This document shows positions 47,449-56,991 of a DNA stretch of 64,000 nt, piece after piece (within the stretch, counting starts at the first letter, position 1; each line of letters begins with the position of its first letter). Source of the DNA: Atlantibacter sp. RC6. GTDB lineage: Bacteria; Pseudomonadota; Gammaproteobacteria; Enterobacterales; Enterobacteriaceae. The stretch is taken from contig NZ_JACHZE010000008.1 of assembly GCF_014193285.1 (NCBI RefSeq), positions 124,001-188,000 of the forward strand, written 5' to 3'. The notes beneath the pieces were generated by a model that was not told the origin of the DNA, did no database searches, and worked only from the letters and a program-made list of their open reading frames with translations. A program made the translations under genes and the position numbers.

Positions 47449-48873
47449 TTAAACCTCGGTGAAGTATCTGACATCGGTTAAGTGACCGGCGACCGCAGCG
47501 GCAGCCACCATTGCCGGGCTCATCAAATGGGTGCGCGAGCCCGCCCCCTGACGACCTGCGAAATTGCGATTGGTGCTGGAGGCGCAGCGATCGCCCGGCG
47601 ACAGCACGTCTTCGTTCATGGCGAGGCACATCGAGCACCCTGACTGACGCCACTCGAAACCGGCATCGATAAAGATCTGCGCCAGTCCTTCCCGTTCGGC
47701 GCGTTCCCGCACCTGGGTCGACCCCGGCACAATCATGCCGCGCACGTGCGGAGCGATTTTTTTGCCTGCCAGCACCTTCGCCACTTCGCGCAAATCCTCA
47801 ATGCGACTATTGGTGCAGGAACCGATAAAGGCGTGGGAGATGCGAATCTCGGTAAATGGCGTACCGGGCTTGAGCTCCATATAGTTAAGCGCGGTCTGGT
47901 AATCGTGCCTTTTCTGCTGATCTTCAATGGATTGCGGATCGGGGATCGCTGCGTTAATCGGGCCTGCCTGATCGGGGCTGATCCCCCAGGTAATAAAGGG
48001 CTCGAGCAGCGAGCAGTCGATATAAACTTCTTTATCAAATTTGGCGCCCGGATCGGTTTTCAGTGTCCGCCAGCTCTCTACCGCGCGGTCCCAGAGTTCA
48101 CCTTTCGGCGCACGCGGGGTGTCCTTCAGGTAAGCGAAAACGTTGTCATCCGGGGCCATAAAGGCACCGCGCGCGCCCGCTTCCACCGCCATATTGCAGA
48201 TGGTCATGCGCGCTTCCACGCTCAGGTTATCGATAACGCTGCCGCAGAATTCAATGGCGTAACCGGTCGCGCCATCCGCACCGATACGGGCTATCAGCGC
48301 CATAATCACGTCTTTGGAAGACACGCCCGCGCCGAGCTGGCCTTCGAGGGTGACGCGCATATTGCGCAGCTTTTTGTACACCAGCGTTTGGGTGGCGAGG
48401 AAATGTTCAATCTCCGATGTGCCAATACCAAAGCCGAATGCGCCGAGTGCGCCGTAGGTGGTGGTATGGCTGTCCCCTGCCGCGATCACCATCCCCGGCA
48501 TCGCCAGCCCCTGCTCATGTGCAACCACGTGTTCAATGCCCTGACGCTTATCCATCACGTCGAACAGCTCGATATCAAAGAACCGGCTGTTCTCAGTGAA
48601 ATATTTTACCTGCAACGCACCGCCAGAATCGGTCATTGCCGGGTCACGCAAAGGCCGGGTCGGATTAACGTGATCCACATTGAGCAAAACAGATTTTGGA
48701 TTCCAGACGCTGCGGTTCTGTTCGCGTAAACCGCTAAACGCCTGTGGGCTGGTATATTCATTCAGAATAGAACGATCGATATACAGCAGCACATTGCCTT
48801 CGTCATCGAATTTTTTAATGGTATGGGAATCGATATGTTTATCGTAAAGCGTTTTAGCCATATTCATAGTCAT
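47449..48873 (-). CDS. LeuC-like (de)hydratase large subunit (4Fe-4S)
   Basis: A 474-residue aconitase-superfamily large subunit. Cluster cysteines are in HAFIGSCTNSRIEDLRE and GCSMCLAMNEDVL, with substrate-binding VIAAGDSHTTTYGALGAFGFG. The start is ATG 48873 or, equally well, ATG 48867 or 48861. First gene of a minus-strand operon (LeuC-like, LeuD-like, FAH, 2HCT transporter). The lack of leuA/leuB neighbours and presence of a dicarboxylate transporter argue against leucine synthesis. Confidence 0.92.
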   Translation of the reverse strand: MTMNMAKTLYDKHIDSHTIKKFDDEGNVLLYIDRSILNEYTSPQAFSGLREQNRSVWNPKSVLLNVDHVNPTRPLRDPAMTDSGGALQVKYFTENSRFFDIELFDVMDKRQGIEHVVAHEQGLAMPGMVIAAGDSHTTTYGALGAFGFGIGTSEIEHFLATQTLVYKKLRNMRVTLEGQLGAGVSSKDVIMALIARIGADGATGYAIEFCGSVIDNLSVEARMTICNMAVEAGARGAFMAPDDNVFAYLKDTPRAPKGELWDRAVESWRTLKTDPGAKFDKEVYIDCSLLEPFITWGISPDQAGPINAAIPDPQSIEDQQKRHDYQTALNYMELKPGTPFTEIRISHAFIGSCTNSRIEDLREVAKVLAGKKIAPHVRGMIVPGSTQVRERAEREGLAQIFIDAGFEWRQSGCSMCLAMNEDVLSPGDRCASSTNRNFAGRQGAGSRTHLMSPAMVAAAAVAGHLTDVRYFTEV

Positions 48874-49100
48874 CTCGAATTACTCACGGGTTTGATTTTT
48901 TCCAGTATAAATTCCAGGGGTAATGTGTATAGCCCGTGACAGCTTTAAATAAGTAAAATCATTTTTTGCAAATCGTAAAAAGCAAGAAAACAGTCGCTAT
49001 TACAGCCAGTTAGATGAATTATCAGCACATTAAACACCATTATTAATCTGCAAACGTTACTGCTATAGTGCGCGACGGATAAGCAAGGCGATGATAACCA

Positions 49101-49844
49101 ATGAGTACAACAATATTTTTATTTGCCGAATGTTTTTGTCTTGGCGGCGGGCTGGGTTTCTTAGGCGGATTATTAGGCATTGGCGGGGGAATTATTGCTA
49201 TCCCGGTGCTGGCATGGTTATTTCAGATGGATCAGCAACTCGCTCAGGGCACCGTATTAATTATGATTATCCCTAACGTGATAATGAGCGTCATTCATTA
49301 CCGACGGCGCAATGACATTAAATTAAACAACATCATTCCGCTGTGTATTATCTCAAGCGTATTTTCCATTTTCTCTTCGTTGTTGGCGATCCATCTTGAT
49401 GCTACATCCCTGAATCTGTTTTTTTGTGGCTTTATTTTTTTGCTGGCTTTTTATTATCTCTACAGCATCGTCATCAGCCGCAAAACACCCCGCTATGCCC
49501 TGCCTGAATCCTGGCTGCCAATGACCGGCATCGTATGCGGATTGACTTCTGGCCTGTTTACCGTCGGCGGAGGTATGGTGATTGTGCCCCTACTGGTGGC
49601 GCTATTTTCCTACTCGCAGACCAAAGCACAGGGCACCGCGCTGGCACTGGTGCTGCCGGGTGCCGTTACTGCGCTGGTGACCTATGCTGTTGCCGGGCAT
49701 GTTGCCTGGTCTGTGGGAGTACCGATGGCGTTGGGCGGTGTGTTCACCGTCGCCTGGGGTGTCGCGCTGGCCCACCGGCTACCCACCCAGGCGCTGAAAA
49801 TGTGCTTCTGCGCAATGCTGTTTTTTGTCGCGTTCAGCGCGTAG
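49101..49844 (+). CDS. TSUP-family (TauE/SafE-like) sulphite/anion permease
   Basis: A 247-residue inner-membrane protein of the TauE/SafE family, with the two repeated halves each carrying a glycine-rich signature (GLGFLGGLLGIGGGIIAIP and GLTSGLFTVGGGMVIVPLL). Members move sulphite, sulphoacetate or related organic anions. It is divergent from the LeuC-like operon (227-base gap, no other gene), and may share its regulation. Confidence 0.9.
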   Translation: MSTTIFLFAECFCLGGGLGFLGGLLGIGGGIIAIPVLAWLFQMDQQLAQGTVLIMIIPNVIMSVIHYRRRNDIKLNNIIPLCIISSVFSIFSSLLAIHLDATSLNLFFCGFIFLLAFYYLYSIVISRKTPRYALPESWLPMTGIVCGLTSGLFTVGGGMVIVPLLVALFSYSQTKAQGTALALVLPGAVTALVTYAVAGHVAWSVGVPMALGGVFTVAWGVALAHRLPTQALKMCFCAMLFFVAFSA

Positions 49845-49847
49845 TGA

Positions 49848-50375
49848 TTAGCGCTGCCAATACTTCGTCAACGCCGGCGTTTCTCCATTAACCGGGTCCT
49901 GCTCCGGAAACGGCAGCGCGGCGATACGCGCCCGCATCTCCGGCGTTGCCGCCTGCCTGCACAGATCGAAATCCGCACCCGGCGGATAAGCCCCTACCAC
50001 CAAAAAATCATCGCTCGCCGAGAGCCGCCGATGCCCGGTACCCGCCGGGAGCAGCAGCACGTCGCCGGTTTCAACATCAAGCGTTTCGCCATCGGGGCCG
50101 CCAAGCATCAGGTGTGCTGACCCCTGGGCCACCCCTAAGACTTCATGGGCGTTAGAGTGGTAATGGTGATAATCGAAAATCCCGTCGCGCCACTGGGGCG
50201 GCCAGCCGTTATCGGCAAACAGCTGTTCAAACCGGCTGGCGTTATCACCCCCGGTAATGACGTTTTTATAAATTAACACCGGTAAATGAGGATTATTAGG
50301 TACCCAGTCGTGGGCGGCGAGCATCAGGGTTTGAGGAACGATGGTCTGAGGAACCAGGGCTTGTCGAGCAGTCAT
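49848..50375 (-). CDS. Cupin-domain protein (YjlB-like)
   Basis: A 175-residue single-domain cupin. The first metal motif is [19 protein letters not shown] and the second [16 protein letters not shown], so the histidine and glutamate metal ligands are present. No fused domain or signal peptide. It resembles YjlB-type proteins of unknown function. Convergent with the TSUP gene with a 3-base gap. Confidence 0.85.
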   Translation of the reverse strand: MTARQALVPQTIVPQTLMLAAHDWVPNNPHLPVLIYKNVITGGDNASRFEQLFADNGWPPQWRDGIFDYHHYHSNAHEVLGVAQGSAHLMLGGPDGETLDVETGDVLLLPAGTGHRRLSASDDFLVVGAYPPGADFDLCRQAATPEMRARIAALPFPEQDPVNGETPALTKYWQR

Positions 50376-50502
50376 CCGCGATCTCCTTCCGTTAACGTAT
50401 CTGTTAACTGTAGACGGCTTATTGCGGCGCGAGGCGCTGTTCCAGACGACTCTGTGTTACCAGAAAGGGCGGCATCACAGTACATTGCAATGCCGCATAA
50501 GG

Positions 50503-52371
50503 TTAAATTTTGATGCCGTATTTCGCGGCGGCTTTATCGTAATAATCAATCTGATCTTTTACATCGGCAATGAGTGGCGGGTAATCCTCATTAGCAAACT
50601 CAAGGCGGCGATCGCAATAATATTTCAGCGACTCGCGAAAGACTTTCATTGAGACTGAACTGTATTGATAATCGGTGAATTTCATACCGGTCGCCGTGGC
50701 AGCCCGTTCAGAAATAGATTGCCGCGTGTTGTTGCCTAAAAATGAATAAGCCGCTGCCTGGCGCGCTTTGAAAATATCGTTAGCCACGGCATCGCCTTTA
50801 TCCTTCATTAACTCTTTAATACACGCCGCCTGGGGCTTATTGTATTTGGCATAATTTTCTTTGAGTTCACCCAGCCGGGCGATCGCTTCCTGTCGGTTTT
50901 TGGCAAAAATCTGCTGCGCTTGCGGATCGGCGCAAACCAGACGGATAATTTTACCGTTCAACGCTTCGTTGAGGGTGCCTTTTTTCTCACGGTCGCGCAT
51001 ATAATCCACTTCTGTCCGGCACTCATATTCTGAGCCGTTGATGCGGTTTTCAGGATGCGCGGTAATATAGTCGATGGTATCCGCGATATTCTTACTCTTA
51101 TTTTTGCCAAACTCCGTCATGGCCGCAGAGAGAAACAGCGAATTCCATGTCATTCCGCCTTCGTTAAACAATTTCACCGTGCGCAAGTCACCATGCTTAA
51201 TCGCCTGCTCCATGGTGCCACGATCCCACTGCACCCCAAGGTTCGCCAGCTCTTTGCGCGGATCCTGGCTGGTTTCCTGCTTCACTTTGCTGATTTTTTC
51301 CTGGACGTCGCTGACTTTATCTTTAATGATCTCGGTATTCACAAAGCTGCCACCGCTGAAATGCAGCGTCACGCCGGTAATCGCGACAATGCCCACAATC
51401 CCTGCCAGTACCCAGGTGAGCTTGTTATTCATTTTCCCCACAATAACTTCATTGCGTTCTGCGGCGGCATTCAGTTTCTCTAACTGCATTTGATACGCTT
51501 TAATCGCCTCTGCGGGCGCATGGTACAGCGCGTCCGGGTCCGCCTTCAAACGCCCATCCTGATGGGCTTTACGCAACGGCTCAACCACCTGATCAAAATA
51601 CTCGTTTAGCAGCAGCATTTCCGATTCGGTTAATTTTTTATGGTGGGCGATTTTATTGCGGATATGGTTCAGGCTCTGCAAAAACTGCGACAGGGTTTCA
51701 CGGGTGGAGGAGGCGTAATTCAGCCCCGAGGCGCTGTCAAAATAGGCCTCATAATAATTCGGGTAATCTTCTTTATTCGAGAAAATAATCCGCAGTTGCT
51801 CAAGCAGGGTGCCGCTGAGAATATTGTCTTTTTCGGCGCTTTTCATAATTCGCGCCACCTGATCTTTATCAAACAGAGTGCGTAGCCGCTCGGCTAATTT
51901 CTGCTGATCCGCCCAGGCTTCGTCAATCACCTGTCGAATTAACAGCTCAATGGCGCGCATCTGGCGCACCGCGTTATCCTCGCTGGTTTCATCGGGTAAC
52001 GAATAGCGGCTGTCCCAGTTAAGCTGCGGATGTTTATGCTTTGCCAGTTCAAGCAGGTTAACGATTTGCAGGCAGGCGATCAGGCATTTATTCAGCGTGC
52101 CCGGATCAAGATTCTGTACGTCGTCGCAGTTGCGCAGTCCTCGCAAATGATCGGCATAATCCAACATTTGCTGCCGATTGAAGCCAAGCAGTTCGCCCAC
52201 GTTGATCCAGTTGCCATTCTCGTTGCGGGCGTCGTCCAGCATTCGGTAACTGGCGTCAAAACTGTTATTTTCCGGCTGCGGCACGCTCAGCACCCGGGCC
52301 AACTGTGCATGGGCCAGGGCAATAATGTCCCGTGAGCGAGTAATAATGGCGATAGCGGTTTTATTATTCAT
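50503..52371 (-). CDS. STY4199-like HEPN-domain membrane protein
   Basis: A 622-residue protein. The N-terminal about 280 residues are helical and contain HIRNKIAHH (residues 236-244), the RxxxxH motif of HEPN ribonucleases. A coiled coil (about 285-312) leads to one membrane helix (LTWVLAGIVGIVAITGVTLHF, 318-338). After a second coiled region there is a degenerate ankyrin-like repeat (GTMEQAIKHGDLRTVKLFNEG, about 385-405) and a C-terminal domain with a few cysteines, which would lie on the other side of the membrane. It follows the CorA-like gene by 21 bases on the same strand. Role unknown; a stress or defence RNase is a fair guess. Confidence 0.75.
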   Translation of the reverse strand: MNNKTAIAIITRSRDIIALAHAQLARVLSVPQPENNSFDASYRMLDDARNENGNWINVGELLGFNRQQMLDYADHLRGLRNCDDVQNLDPGTLNKCLIACLQIVNLLELAKHKHPQLNWDSRYSLPDETSEDNAVRQMRAIELLIRQVIDEAWADQQKLAERLRTLFDKDQVARIMKSAEKDNILSGTLLEQLRIIFSNKEDYPNYYEAYFDSASGLNYASSTRETLSQFLQSLNHIRNKIAHHKKLTESEMLLLNEYFDQVVEPLRKAHQDGRLKADPDALYHAPAEAIKAYQMQLEKLNAAAERNEVIVGKMNNKLTWVLAGIVGIVAITGVTLHFSGGSFVNTEIIKDKVSDVQEKISKVKQETSQDPRKELANLGVQWDRGTMEQAIKHGDLRTVKLFNEGGMTWNSLFLSAAMTEFGKNKSKNIADTIDYITAHPENRINGSEYECRTEVDYMRDREKKGTLNEALNGKIIRLVCADPQAQQIFAKNRQEAIARLGELKENYAKYNKPQAACIKELMKDKGDAVANDIFKARQAAAYSFLGNNTRQSISERAATATGMKFTDYQYSSVSMKVFRESLKYYCDRRLEFANEDYPPLIADVKDQIDYYDKAAAKYGIKI

Positions 52372-52392
52372 TCGGTGATTTCTCCGTGCGCG

Positions 52393-54459
52393 TTACTCTT
52401 CCTGGCTGCGGATATCAAAGAACCAGAAGAGGATGAATCCCAGCAGACCAAAGGCTAAAAAAACGATCAGCGAGATCAGTTCGAAATGGGCGCTCTGCCC
52501 GGCGATCTCCGCCAGCTGCTGCGGCGTTGTATCGGGGTGTTTAAACAGCAACAGCTGCCATTCATATTCGTTGGTGGTGAGAATATCGCGCACCGGCTCC
52601 CAGACGTGGCTGGCGGCGATGCCCATCCCCAGCGCCGAAAACAGCGAGCCGTAGATGCGGTGGCGGCGCGAGTTCTGCCGGGCGATGGCGTCGCGCATCA
52701 GCGCATCCAGCCGGTCGACCTGGGCAAACAGGTTGCCGCGCTGCTCGTGCAATCCCCACTGGCGTTGCAGCATTTCGCTCAGGCGGTTTTGCTGCGCGCT
52801 GGCGAACAGGATATCGGTGCTGTTTAGCACGTTCAGGGCATTGACGCGCAGGGCGAAGATCTCCTCCTCCCACTGCTTATCCTCAATAGTGCCGGCGTGC
52901 TGCTTTAACTGCTGCGGCCATTTTTTGAAAATCTCGCGGGTTTTACCGAGAAACTGTGCGTACTCGTCGCTAAGCATGGCGATGCGCCGGGCAACGTTCA
53001 GTAAGCCCTCAAGTTCCTTGTTATCCGGCGCGCGGCTAAACAGCGTGACGCCCTGCTGATGGCTGACGATCAGCACATCGCCCTGCCACTGCGCCTCATA
53101 ATGATCCACCGCAGGCAGCGCGCTGGGCGTGGTGGGCATTACCGGCAGGCTACAGCCCGCCAGCCACGCTTCGAACGACGGCGTGCTGGTCAGGTAGCTG
53201 CTGGTATCGGTTTGCTGCAAACGCGCATCCGGCTGGTTCCAGCGCCAGGCACACACCCGCTTTTGCCCCTCGACTGGCGCATCAGCATCGTCGACGCGCA
53301 TCAGGCAGGGTTGCAGATAATCGGTAAATCCCTGCTGCCAGACTATTGGCAACACGTCATTCCACCAGTCGAGTTTGCTGCCGGGGACGTTAGTGTTAGC
53401 AAGGAACTTAGGCGCGCCCAGCAGGGTGTAGCGCCCGGCGTCATCCCACCAGGGTTGATCCGGTGCGTTGAGCGCGCCAGCGTAGCTATGCAGCGGGCGT
53501 GGGTTATCGCACGGACGCTCTCCCTGCCAGCGACGGTTTTCTTCCGCTTCCAGTGCCTGCCACAGGCTTTTCAGCGACAGGCCGCTCGTCGGATCCACCG
53601 AAATCACCATATCGTTACCGGTACCCGCCTGTTGCTGGCGGTAAATCCCCAGCAGCGTAAAACCGTTTTTGCTCCAGCTGTGGGTCCGGTCATTGCGGGC
53701 GAAGATCTTGAACAGGCCGCTGGGGTGTTGTTCGCTTAGAAATAGCGCGTCCACCAGCATTTTTCGACGGCTATCGGCCTGTTCCACCAGCAGCTGGCAG
53801 GTGACGGCGCGTTCAATAGCCAGTTGATACAGCTGATATTCATAAGCCAGCGCCGCTTGCGCTGCGAGGTATTCCGCCGACGGCAGGGACTGGATGCCCT
53901 GCAACGGCTCCAGGGTGTGATTAATAAACGCCGTCAGCAATTTCAGGCAGCGGATAAAGCCGTGGCGCAGTAAATCCGCATCGTAAGTATGCGTTGCGGT
54001 TTGGGCGGCATGCAGGCGCGCATGGGCAAATACCGTATGCAGGCAGGCGGCGGAATGACCAAAGTTATCGCCATCGAGATAAAATCCCTGCTCCCACTGG
54101 TCGATATACCGCACCCACGCATCCAGCTCATGGATCTCGCCGTGGCTAAACAGGCTGAACAGCAGCCAGGCGAAACAGCTATCCAGCGAAAAGTCTTCTA
54201 TTGCGATATGGGTAATCGGCTGCAAGCGCGCTTTATCACTCAACGCGCATCGTTCACTGGCATCCATCGCCCATAACCAGGCAGAGAGTGAGCGATGCTG
54301 GCCGCCGTTTTTGCAGTTCAGCGCAATCCCTGGCGACGCGGCGTCGCCGATCCCCAGCGCCAGCGTACCTGCGGGCAATTCTCGCAGCGACGGTCGCATG
54401 GAAAAGGTGACATTTTCCAGCGCGGCGGCAAGGCGATCCCAGTTGAGTGTTTCGGCCAT
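52393..54459 (-). CDS. Large uncharacterised protein with C-terminal CorA-like membrane hairpin, partner of the HEPN gene
   Basis: A 688-residue protein I do not recognise by name. Residues 1 to about 500 form a soluble region with many Trp (HSWSKNGFTLLGIYRQQQ; DDAGRYTLLGAPKFL). Residues about 500-595 are a long helical stalk (LNSTDILFASAQQNRLSEML; LFAQVDRLDALMRDAIARQN), followed by two membrane helices (YGSLFSALGMGIAASHVW; FELISLIVFLAFGLLGFILF). This stalk-plus-hairpin layout recalls CorA-type proteins but without the GMN motif. First gene of a two-gene unit with the HEPN protein. Confidence 0.7.
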   Translation of the reverse strand: MAETLNWDRLAAALENVTFSMRPSLRELPAGTLALGIGDAASPGIALNCKNGGQHRSLSAWLWAMDASERCALSDKARLQPITHIAIEDFSLDSCFAWLLFSLFSHGEIHELDAWVRYIDQWEQGFYLDGDNFGHSAACLHTVFAHARLHAAQTATHTYDADLLRHGFIRCLKLLTAFINHTLEPLQGIQSLPSAEYLAAQAALAYEYQLYQLAIERAVTCQLLVEQADSRRKMLVDALFLSEQHPSGLFKIFARNDRTHSWSKNGFTLLGIYRQQQAGTGNDMVISVDPTSGLSLKSLWQALEAEENRRWQGERPCDNPRPLHSYAGALNAPDQPWWDDAGRYTLLGAPKFLANTNVPGSKLDWWNDVLPIVWQQGFTDYLQPCLMRVDDADAPVEGQKRVCAWRWNQPDARLQQTDTSSYLTSTPSFEAWLAGCSLPVMPTTPSALPAVDHYEAQWQGDVLIVSHQQGVTLFSRAPDNKELEGLLNVARRIAMLSDEYAQFLGKTREIFKKWPQQLKQHAGTIEDKQWEEEIFALRVNALNVLNSTDILFASAQQNRLSEMLQRQWGLHEQRGNLFAQVDRLDALMRDAIARQNSRRHRIYGSLFSALGMGIAASHVWEPVRDILTTNEYEWQLLLFKHPDTTPQQLAEIAGQSAHFELISLIVFLAFGLLGFILFWFFDIRSQEE

Positions 54460-54664
54460 TCATCATCCTTTAATGCCCGAAGAAATACAGGCAGCAGTGC
54501 GGTTAGCGTTATTATTTATCGGAGAGAAAATGCAGCAGAAAAGAGTATTATATATAGCGTAATGCGGCAATAATATTAATGCGAATTGCACTTAAGTCAT
54601 CAATCGTCACGACCCTCAATTATTACCCGGGCCGTGACTATTAAATTTAATAGCTTGTATTTTG

Positions 54665-55771
54665 CTATTTATTATTTTGCCACCAGCGGCTGAACGTCTG
54701 TTGGCTATTATCCATTTGCACTGTTTCGCCAATTTTCGGCGTCAGCAAACGCCAGGGTTGCCCTACGCTTGCGGCAGAGAGTCGCTCCAGCGGTTCATTC
54801 CAGCGATGGTGCGCCAGCTTGAATTTGCTGTTGTGAGACGGCAGCACCGCTTTGGCTTGCAGGTCACTAGCGGCTTTGGCCGCGTCTTCCGGCGTCATAT
54901 GGATAAAGGGCCACTGCGCGTCGTACTGCCCGCATTCAAGCACTGCCAGGTCAAAGCCGCCGAGTCTCGCAGCGATATCCTTAAAATGCCGCCCATAGCC
55001 GCTATCGCCACCGAGATAGATCCGGTGATGGGGCGTAATAATGGCGTAAGAGGCCCACAGCGTCTGGTTGCGTTTAAAAAATCGGCCTGAGAAATGCTGG
55101 GCAGGCAGAATATGGATCTCGACATCGTCGGTTTTAATCACGCTGTTCCAGCCCCCCTCAGCTATTTTCGCTTTCGGGAAACCCCATTTTTCAAAATAAG
55201 AGCCGACACCGGTGGGCGTAATAATCCTGGCGATTTTATCGCGCAGGGCATTAATGGTGGGATAATCCAGATGGTCCCAGTGATCGTGGGTAATTAGCAG
55301 ATAATCGATGGGGGGAATATCGTCGGCACGATAAATATTGCTGCCGCTAAATGCCACGTTGGTACGCGGGATCGGCGAGGCGTAATCGCTGAATACCGGA
55401 TCGACCAGATAATTTTTGCCATCGAGGCGCAGGAAATAGCTGGAATGCCCCATCCACACCACGTCATTTTCCTTGAGCTGATGCAGATCGGTTTTTTGCG
55501 ACGGCAGCACGCCCGGCGGCTGCGCGCCTTCATCTTTACCGAATAAAAAACGATACCACAGGGTTAACCGGCTCTGGGTGCGGGTCACCGGCGGCGGGTC
55601 TTCGGCATTGAAGAATTGCCCGTCGCGGTACAGCGGGTTATCCGCCTGCGGCGCAACCACGGGTGAGGCGTACTGCGGCTGCTGAAGCCAGGCGAAAATA
55701 AACAGCGTGATAAGTGCGATGATGATAATCAAATAGCGGATCCCACGTTTTAGTTTTGAAGCTATTGTCAT
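54665..55771 (-). CDS. Membrane-anchored metallo-beta-lactamase-fold hydrolase (RomA/NAPE-PLD-like)
   Basis: A 368-residue protein from ATG 55771; the frame upstream of it is unconserved. An N-terminal helix (YLIIIIALITLFIFAWL) anchors a metallo-beta-lactamase domain with the zinc motif LLITHDHWDHLDYPT, further ligands in LPAQHFSGR and LGGDSGYG, and a terminal His in LPSHNSKF. It resembles the RomA/NAPE-phospholipase D group. Faces the periplasm if the anchor is N-in. Substrate unknown. Confidence 0.88.
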   Translation of the reverse strand: MTIASKLKRGIRYLIIIIALITLFIFAWLQQPQYASPVVAPQADNPLYRDGQFFNAEDPPPVTRTQSRLTLWYRFLFGKDEGAQPPGVLPSQKTDLHQLKENDVVWMGHSSYFLRLDGKNYLVDPVFSDYASPIPRTNVAFSGSNIYRADDIPPIDYLLITHDHWDHLDYPTINALRDKIARIITPTGVGSYFEKWGFPKAKIAEGGWNSVIKTDDVEIHILPAQHFSGRFFKRNQTLWASYAIITPHHRIYLGGDSGYGRHFKDIAARLGGFDLAVLECGQYDAQWPFIHMTPEDAAKAASDLQAKAVLPSHNSKFKLAHHRWNEPLERLSAASVGQPWRLLTPKIGETVQMDNSQQTFSRWWQNNK

Positions 55772-55956
55772 TGAGGCATGAACTCCGGGGCCTAAGGGAG
55801 GTGTCAGCAGAATGCTGGCACGAGGGATAAGCGTACTACAATCGGGCTGGCGCGGGGGGAGGATGGCACGAAGTGGCAAGCTGGAATAAGCCAAATCCCG
55901 CTGAGACACCTGCATCGCGGCATGCTAAAATTTAACCCATAACCGAGGGTAGCCCT

Positions 55957-56220
55957 ATGACTCATAAAACGCATGAAAGTGTCGCAAGCTATATCTATAG
56001 ACTCGCTAAAATTCACCACGTTAGTGATAAACGCGACCACATGAGCCGCATGGCAGTGACGATAACCGCTCTGGCTGATGATGCTGTGGAACTGGATAAC
56101 GTCGAGCAATTGCTGATCAACCTCAAAAGAAAAGGTGTACTCAGCAAAGCTGAAATTCTGGCGCTCCAGGCGCGTTATTTTCGCGAGCAACGAAATTCCT
56201 CTAAGAAACTCACTGCATGA
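55957..56220 (+). CDS. Small partner (putative antitoxin) of the Fic protein
   Basis: An 87-residue helical protein (ESVASYIYRLAKIHHVSDKR; NVEQLLINLKRKGVLSKAEI). Its TGA overlaps the fic ATG (56217-56220), the coupled order of antitoxin then toxin. I searched it by eye for the inhibitory [S/T]xxxE[G/N] motif of Fic antitoxins and did not find an exact match. Antitoxin role is inferred from position and size only. Confidence 0.65.
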   Translation: MTHKTHESVASYIYRLAKIHHVSDKRDHMSRMAVTITALADDAVELDNVEQLLINLKRKGVLSKAEILALQARYFREQRNSSKKLTA

Positions 56221-56945
56221 TTTTTGATCCCTTCGGCGATTTCGACACCGTCGGCTATCTGCGGAATACTCTCCAGCTTAAAGATCCTGAAGAAGTTAAA
56301 AGGGCGGAACATCTCGCGTTTGAAGCCAGTATTGACGGCGCGCTAAGCTATTTAGCCCGAAAGAAAACCCTCGATTACCCGGCCATCCTGAAAGTTCACG
56401 AAATCCTTTTCAGCGATTTTTATCCCTGGGCTGGCAAAGATCGTAACGAACTGGTCCCGCATCTTGCGGTGTTTAAAGGCTCGCACGATAACCCGCGCCA
56501 TACCGTTTTTGAAAGGCCAGATAATATCCGGATGGCAGCTGAATACGCGCTGCGTTTAGCCACCTCGAAATCGTACCTGCGGGAAAATCACGGTGAAGTG
56601 ATGGGGTTATTAGCCTTTGCACACCCTTTTCTTGATGGCAATGGTCGAACAATATTACTAGTGTTTATGGAACTCGCTTTTCGGGCTGGCTTTGCTATCG
56701 ACTGGTCACGAACCAATAAACATGATTATCTACGGATCCTGAGCGAAGAAATTAGAGAACCGGCAAAAAAATTTCTAAGCCGCTATCTTGAGCCATTTGT
56801 GGTAACCATCGCGAGCCGCGATGACTGGCCTGACATTATCGGCGGGATCAGAGGACTCGATGGTTTAGATAAAGAGAATATCTCTTATGAAAGCCTGGAC
56901 GATCCGGAAATCCAACAGATTTATTTAACATACCGTTCAGAATAA
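56217..56945 (+). CDS. Fic-domain protein (putative AMPylating toxin)
   Basis: A 242-residue Fic/Doc enzyme. The active-site motif AHPFLDGNGRTILLVF (residues 135-150) is complete, including the catalytic His and the anion-binding GNGR, so AMP transfer from ATP to a hydroxyl side chain is expected. The flap region lies near PHLAVFKGSHDNPRHTVF. An N-terminal GDFDTVGYLRNTLQLKDPEE resembles Bep/VbhT-type Fic starts. No secretion signal. AT-richer than neighbours. Target unknown. Confidence 0.88.
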   Translation: MIFDPFGDFDTVGYLRNTLQLKDPEEVKRAEHLAFEASIDGALSYLARKKTLDYPAILKVHEILFSDFYPWAGKDRNELVPHLAVFKGSHDNPRHTVFERPDNIRMAAEYALRLATSKSYLRENHGEVMGLLAFAHPFLDGNGRTILLVFMELAFRAGFAIDWSRTNKHDYLRILSEEIREPAKKFLSRYLEPFVVTIASRDDWPDIIGGIRGLDGLDKENISYESLDDPEIQQIYLTYRSE

Positions 56946-56991
56946 GACTTTCCTAGGCTGTGGGCAGCACGCCCACAGCGTAACGCCTGCG

